Shown piece by piece: positions 50,801 to 53,892 of a stretch of DNA of 53,892 bases. A program made the position numbers and the translations under genes. The notes beneath the pieces were generated by a model, which was given only the letters and a program-made list of their open reading frames with translations, was not told where the DNA came from and made no database searches. This stretch comes from Saccoglossus kowalevskii (taxonomy: Eukaryota; Hemichordata; Enteropneusta; Harrimaniidae), in NCBI RefSeq assembly GCF_000003605.2, contig NW_003131854.1, positions 400,057 to 453,948 of the forward strand, given 5' to 3'. Position 1 is the stretch's first letter. Each line of letters starts with the position of its first letter.

Positions 50801-52033
50801 AATTCTATTACCACCACGAGCATATCAGTTAATTTCTCACACTAAATAAAACACTTACGATGAAAGATCTAGATAAATGTTAACAAATGAAGTGTGTTCC
50901 ACCTTGCCTCTGAGGGCGCGTGCTTATTACGCGACTGAGCGTTTCACTGTAAAAATAATGAACGACCCACCGCGCCATATTGGACAAAGAGTTCATTCCA
51001 CGTGAAATAGTGTGCGAGCCATAGGCTAGAATCGAATTATTAATACCAATATCAACGTCCGTATTTCCTATCTTGGATTGTTTTTTACGCAAACAAACTT
51101 TGACCAGTGCGTAGAACGTCGAATATAAACGCGTGTATATCGGTCTACGCCTTGTATTATTTATAACGACGCGCTAACACACGCCAATTATCGAAACGAA
51201 TATTGCCTCAGATTGCCTCATACTGAATCCATTTGATTATGACTCGGAATTATATATGACGTATACCACATCTAGAGCAGGATGTGCTCAATACTCATTT
51301 CAAAATTCCTGATATCACCTCTTGGTTGTATACCTCGTGTCCGTCTCTCGTTCTCTCATTGATGTTTTTACTATATTTTATAACATATTATCTATGTATT
51401 TCGGTTATAGTTTCCCAGTGAGACATAGGGATGGAATTAATGACGACACGCTGTCCAAAGATGGGGGATGTGCGCAATAATATGCGAGACGTGGTCGAGC
51501 CATTATATCAGCGAACGGGTATGTTCGAGCAGGGAGCTCCCTGGTTCGAGTCACTGCGTGAAAATGCTTTAATTTACGCGAATACACTCAACCGCATTTC
51601 TCTATTATACTCACAAATTCACTTTAATTTATACGAATACAGACTAGCTGAATCCTGTTATCACGTAATTAATGCCCACGAAATGTCGAAAGTTTTGTGA
51701 AGCGGCACGCTTGATCGACCGTGCGAGTTGTGCGCCGGGACTGTGTTACAATTTAAAAGAAAAGGTTTGTCTCGGGTCAGGATTCAGGGTATTTGGCTAG
51801 GGTTGGTTTGCTGATATGAAGACAGTCCCATGATCGTTGGCTTTACGTTGTGAGGTTGGTAGCTTAAATGAATAAAGATATACACTTATAGTCAGTGAAC
51901 AAACCATGTATTAAAGTTTGCGTTGGTTTAATAATACATAACTAGCCAAGCCCGAACTGTCTGAGAAAACTGGACGTACAGCACAGTAGTGCTTCACCGA
52001 CTGACTTGTTTTAAGCAGCACTTCACGTAAACT
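41819..52033. other. Non-coding AT-rich stretch
   Basis: About 10 kb without a recognisable gene. The longest frame (42018-42362 minus, 114 codons) and those at 45598-45873 and 51431-51700 have no family resemblance. A frame at 50107-50364 (minus) includes a hydrophobic stretch HYVIAIIILVCVPTMSCFSY that could be a membrane helix, but it has no convincing splice sites. CRE-like TGACGTCA occurs at about 45283. The left half of a CCAAT hairpin repeat lies at 48602-48618. A tRNA-like B box (GGTTCGAGTC) near 51542 lacks a pairing T stem. Confidence 0.5.
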
Positions 52034-52482
52034 ATTGTTCAGGTAAAAACGAAGAAAGTGAAATTCACACCTAAAGGTGTAACAAATAATTTACTATTGA
52101 AACGTATTGTTCAGGTAAAAACAAAGAAAGTGAAATTCACACCTAAACGTGTTATGAATAATTTACCATTGAAACCTATTGTTCAGGTAAAAACAAAGAA
52201 AGTGAAATTCACACCTAAACGTGTTATGAATAATTTACCATTGAAACCTATTGTTCAGGTAAAAACAAAGAAAGTGATATTCACACCTAAAAGTGTTATG
52301 AATAATTTACTATTGAAACCTATTGTTCAGATGAAAACAAAGAAAGTGAAATTCACACCTAAACGTGTTATGAATAATTTACCATTGAAACCTATTGTTC
52401 AGGTAAAAACAAAGAAAGTGAAATTCACACCTAAAAGTGTTATGAATAATTTACTATTGAAACCTATTGGGTAAAAACAAAT
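52034..52482 (+). repeat. 72-bp minisatellite, in-frame, six copies
   Basis: Copies begin with ATTGTTCAGG at 52034, 52106, 52178, 52250, 52322 and 52394, and a seventh breaks off after ATTGG (four-base deletion) near 52466. Since 72 is a multiple of three, one plus-strand frame stays open. It encodes a 24-residue unit (KFTPKRVMNNLPLKPIVQVK then TKKV) that is strongly basic. The frame is closed by TAA immediately before (52028-52030) and immediately after (52472-52474) the array, and it has no ATG at its beginning. That favours a non-coding minisatellite over a gene. Copies 2 and 3 are identical; copies 4 and 6 share AGT and TTACTA variants. Confidence 0.95.
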
Positions 52483-53324
52483 ACTAGTAAAGTGAATATC
52501 CCGTCACTTGTGCGTCATCGTGACCCACAAATGATTTTAGTGTGATACAGCTTTGTGACAACTCGATGACGCAAGTAAAGGGCATGCAGAAACTCGCCTA
52601 TAGGTTATTTAGCAGATAAAAATTACCACGATTTCTTAACGTGAATCGTAAAATATTTGTTGTATAAGAAACCCTGTCAACGAGAACGCGTCGATACTGC
52701 GAACGGCAATATAGGTTGTACTTAATGGTCTACGACTTTTTGAATTAAGACCACGGATTACGAGCGCTAGGTAACATGGCTGTTTAGTGAGTAGTAGCCT
52801 GATGTGGGTCATTGGCTTTTGGGCTAAGTGGTGTTTAATAAGCAATTACATCGTTCACCTGTCACATTTTCAATATGTAAATTGTATAAGAACAATAGCT
52901 ACAAATTTCGGCATCCGAAACACTTATACACGTAAACCAAAATCACACGTGATCTAGGGCTATTATAACATATTCAATTTGGAAATAGGGATAATGATCT
53001 TCTTTTACCCCAGAGCGAAATTCGTGCAGATCTAACTCAATCTGTACTGAATGTCCTCAAAACTAATAGAAATGCATGTATTATAGATAGTCACGAGCGG
53101 CAGATTTTTAGTCGGCCAGTTGACTCAACATTTTATCTTGAGTTAGACTTTATATCACAGAAAACAGTTATTTCACTCTGATTTCACCCTATATTCGTTT
53201 TATTTCCTTCTATTTGTTGTATATACACTCCGTTTTATAAAGAAATAAACGTGTTTTTTTATAGAAATTTATAAAATATTTATAAAGCATTTACCCCGGT
53301 AGACCCGCGCTTCATCCAAATTAA
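52483..53324. other. Non-coding stretch left of the LINE
   Basis: AT-rich sequence with no gene or repeat that I can identify. Confidence 0.5.
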
Positions 53325-53892
53325 ATAAATAATAATAATAATAAATGTATTCATAATACTGTAGGCCTCCAGCCTCAAGGTATACTCATTGTAATTACTT
53401 AACATGTTACAGAGGACAATGTCATTTTACAGTGACTAAAAATGAACAAGAAAATATGAAAAGAACATGAACTGTCAGACCAAAATAATTGTATTAAGTT
53501 TTTTTGTGGCGAGAAAAATAAATTTAGAAATATTACGCAAGATTACTGCATTTTGTAATTGTAATAGCGATATCAATTTTTCGGGTGAGGGAAGTGTATA
53601 ATAATAACTTGGAATGTATTTAGATCTCAACTCTTGGTAAAACGGACAGATAATGCAAAAATAGTACTCGTCCTCTACACAATTGGTATTACATAAAATA
53701 CAAACTGTGCGTGTATTATGGAATTTTCTATCAGTTTCAATACGTATACAATGGGCAGAAATTTTTAGGCGACACAATGCTTTCCTGTAACAGTCTTTTT
53801 GGACTGTTTTAAAATATTTCTCTTGACCAAATATATATTTAAATTTTCTATAAAAGCACAGCTTCGGAAATAGCTCGAGTCCACTTTGCCAA
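53325..53892 (-). mobile_element. LINE retrotransposon, 3' end (cut by window edge)
   Basis: The minus strand carries the C-terminal part of a LINE ORF2 (53475-53891), a ~130-bp 3' UTR, and a tail of ATT repeats (AATAATAATAATAATAA at 53326-53343 on the plus strand). A microsatellite tail is typical of CR1/L2-like and related LINEs. The 5' part, including endonuclease and reverse transcriptase cores, lies to the right of the window. Confidence 0.75.
53475..53891 (-). CDS. LINE ORF2 C-terminal zinc-knuckle region, partial
   Basis: Open from the window edge to its stop (138 residues visible, no interruption). The peptide runs ...YRKALCRLKISAHCIRIETD, then CILCNTNCVEDEYYF, then CPFYQELRSKYIP. 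This matches the C-terminal region following the reverse transcriptase in many invertebrate LINEs: LRxSxHxLxIExGR, CxxC, (V/I)EDEYHFxxxCPxYxxLRxKYI. In the usual motif the residue before F in EDEYHF is a zinc-binding His; here it is Tyr (EDEYYF), which may mark decay. Coding is retroelement-derived, not host. The 5' part is missing because of the window edge. Confidence 0.8.
   Translation of the reverse strand, partial: WQSGLELFPKLCFYRKFKYIFGQEKYFKTVQKDCYRKALCRLKISAHCIRIETDRKFHNTRTVCILCNTNCVEDEYYFCIICPFYQELRSKYIPSYYYTLPSPEKLISLLQLQNAVILRNISKFIFLATKKLNTIILV

Noticed and set aside
51431-51700. 89-codon frame, and a tRNA-like B box (GGTTCGAGTC) with an A-box-like GTGGTCGAGCC upstream
   Set aside because: The would-be T stem does not pair and no acceptor stem closes, so it is not a tRNA gene. 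The frame has no family resemblance. A tRNA-derived SINE head is possible but unsupported.

Overview
This is a gene-poor, AT-rich stretch of an animal nuclear genome. There are long spliced introns, micro- and minisatellites, small transposon relics and one assembly gap. There are no operons, Shine-Dalgarno sites or other prokaryotic features. The one clear gene encodes an atypical (Gyc88E-like) haem-containing soluble guanylate cyclase. A LINE tail of a kind common in molluscs and other marine invertebrates lies at the right edge. A lophotrochozoan, probably a mollusc, is my best guess; this is inference and not proven by the sequence.

Layout. Positions 1-2900 are a 20-bp tandem satellite that continues beyond the left edge and shows higher-order structure with a recurring CRE-like monomer. 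Positions 2901-10121 are non-coding, with a duplicated ~240-bp interspersed repeat, two copies of a small CCAAT hairpin repeat, a CTCF-like site and a weak C1q-like fragment. On the minus strand, 10122-10219 is a second coding exon of the cyclase and 26606-27290 is its first. They are separated by a 16.4-kb intron that holds the N gap (12096-12634), a 48-bp minisatellite, a TTAA-flanked MITE, ATT and TA microsatellites and a 21-bp minisatellite. The frame and splice phase of the two exons match exactly. The downstream exons (rest of HNOBA, coiled coil, cyclase domain) were not found between 1 and 10121, so they probably lie left of the window. The satellite would then be intronic.

Positions 27291-53324 are upstream or intergenic. 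They hold an 89-bp tandem repeat (34.2-34.5 kb), a possible TA-flanked MITE (37.1 kb), a weak candidate terminal exon (39.6 kb), and a well-defined 1.36-kb transposon (40453-41809) with long terminal inverted repeats and a perfect 9-bp target-site duplication. A 72-bp minisatellite (52.0-52.5 kb) stays open in one frame. Positions 53325-53892 are the 3' end of a minus-strand LINE.

Most open frames in the window are chance AT-rich frames or frames through tandem repeats and are not annotated as genes. The observations I rate highest are a tyrosine in the distal haem-pocket position of the cyclase, the very large introns of that gene, the long-TIR element with symmetric CCAAT/TATA-like boxes, the satellite with CRE-bearing higher-order repeats, and the hairpin repeat family carrying paired CCAAT boxes.
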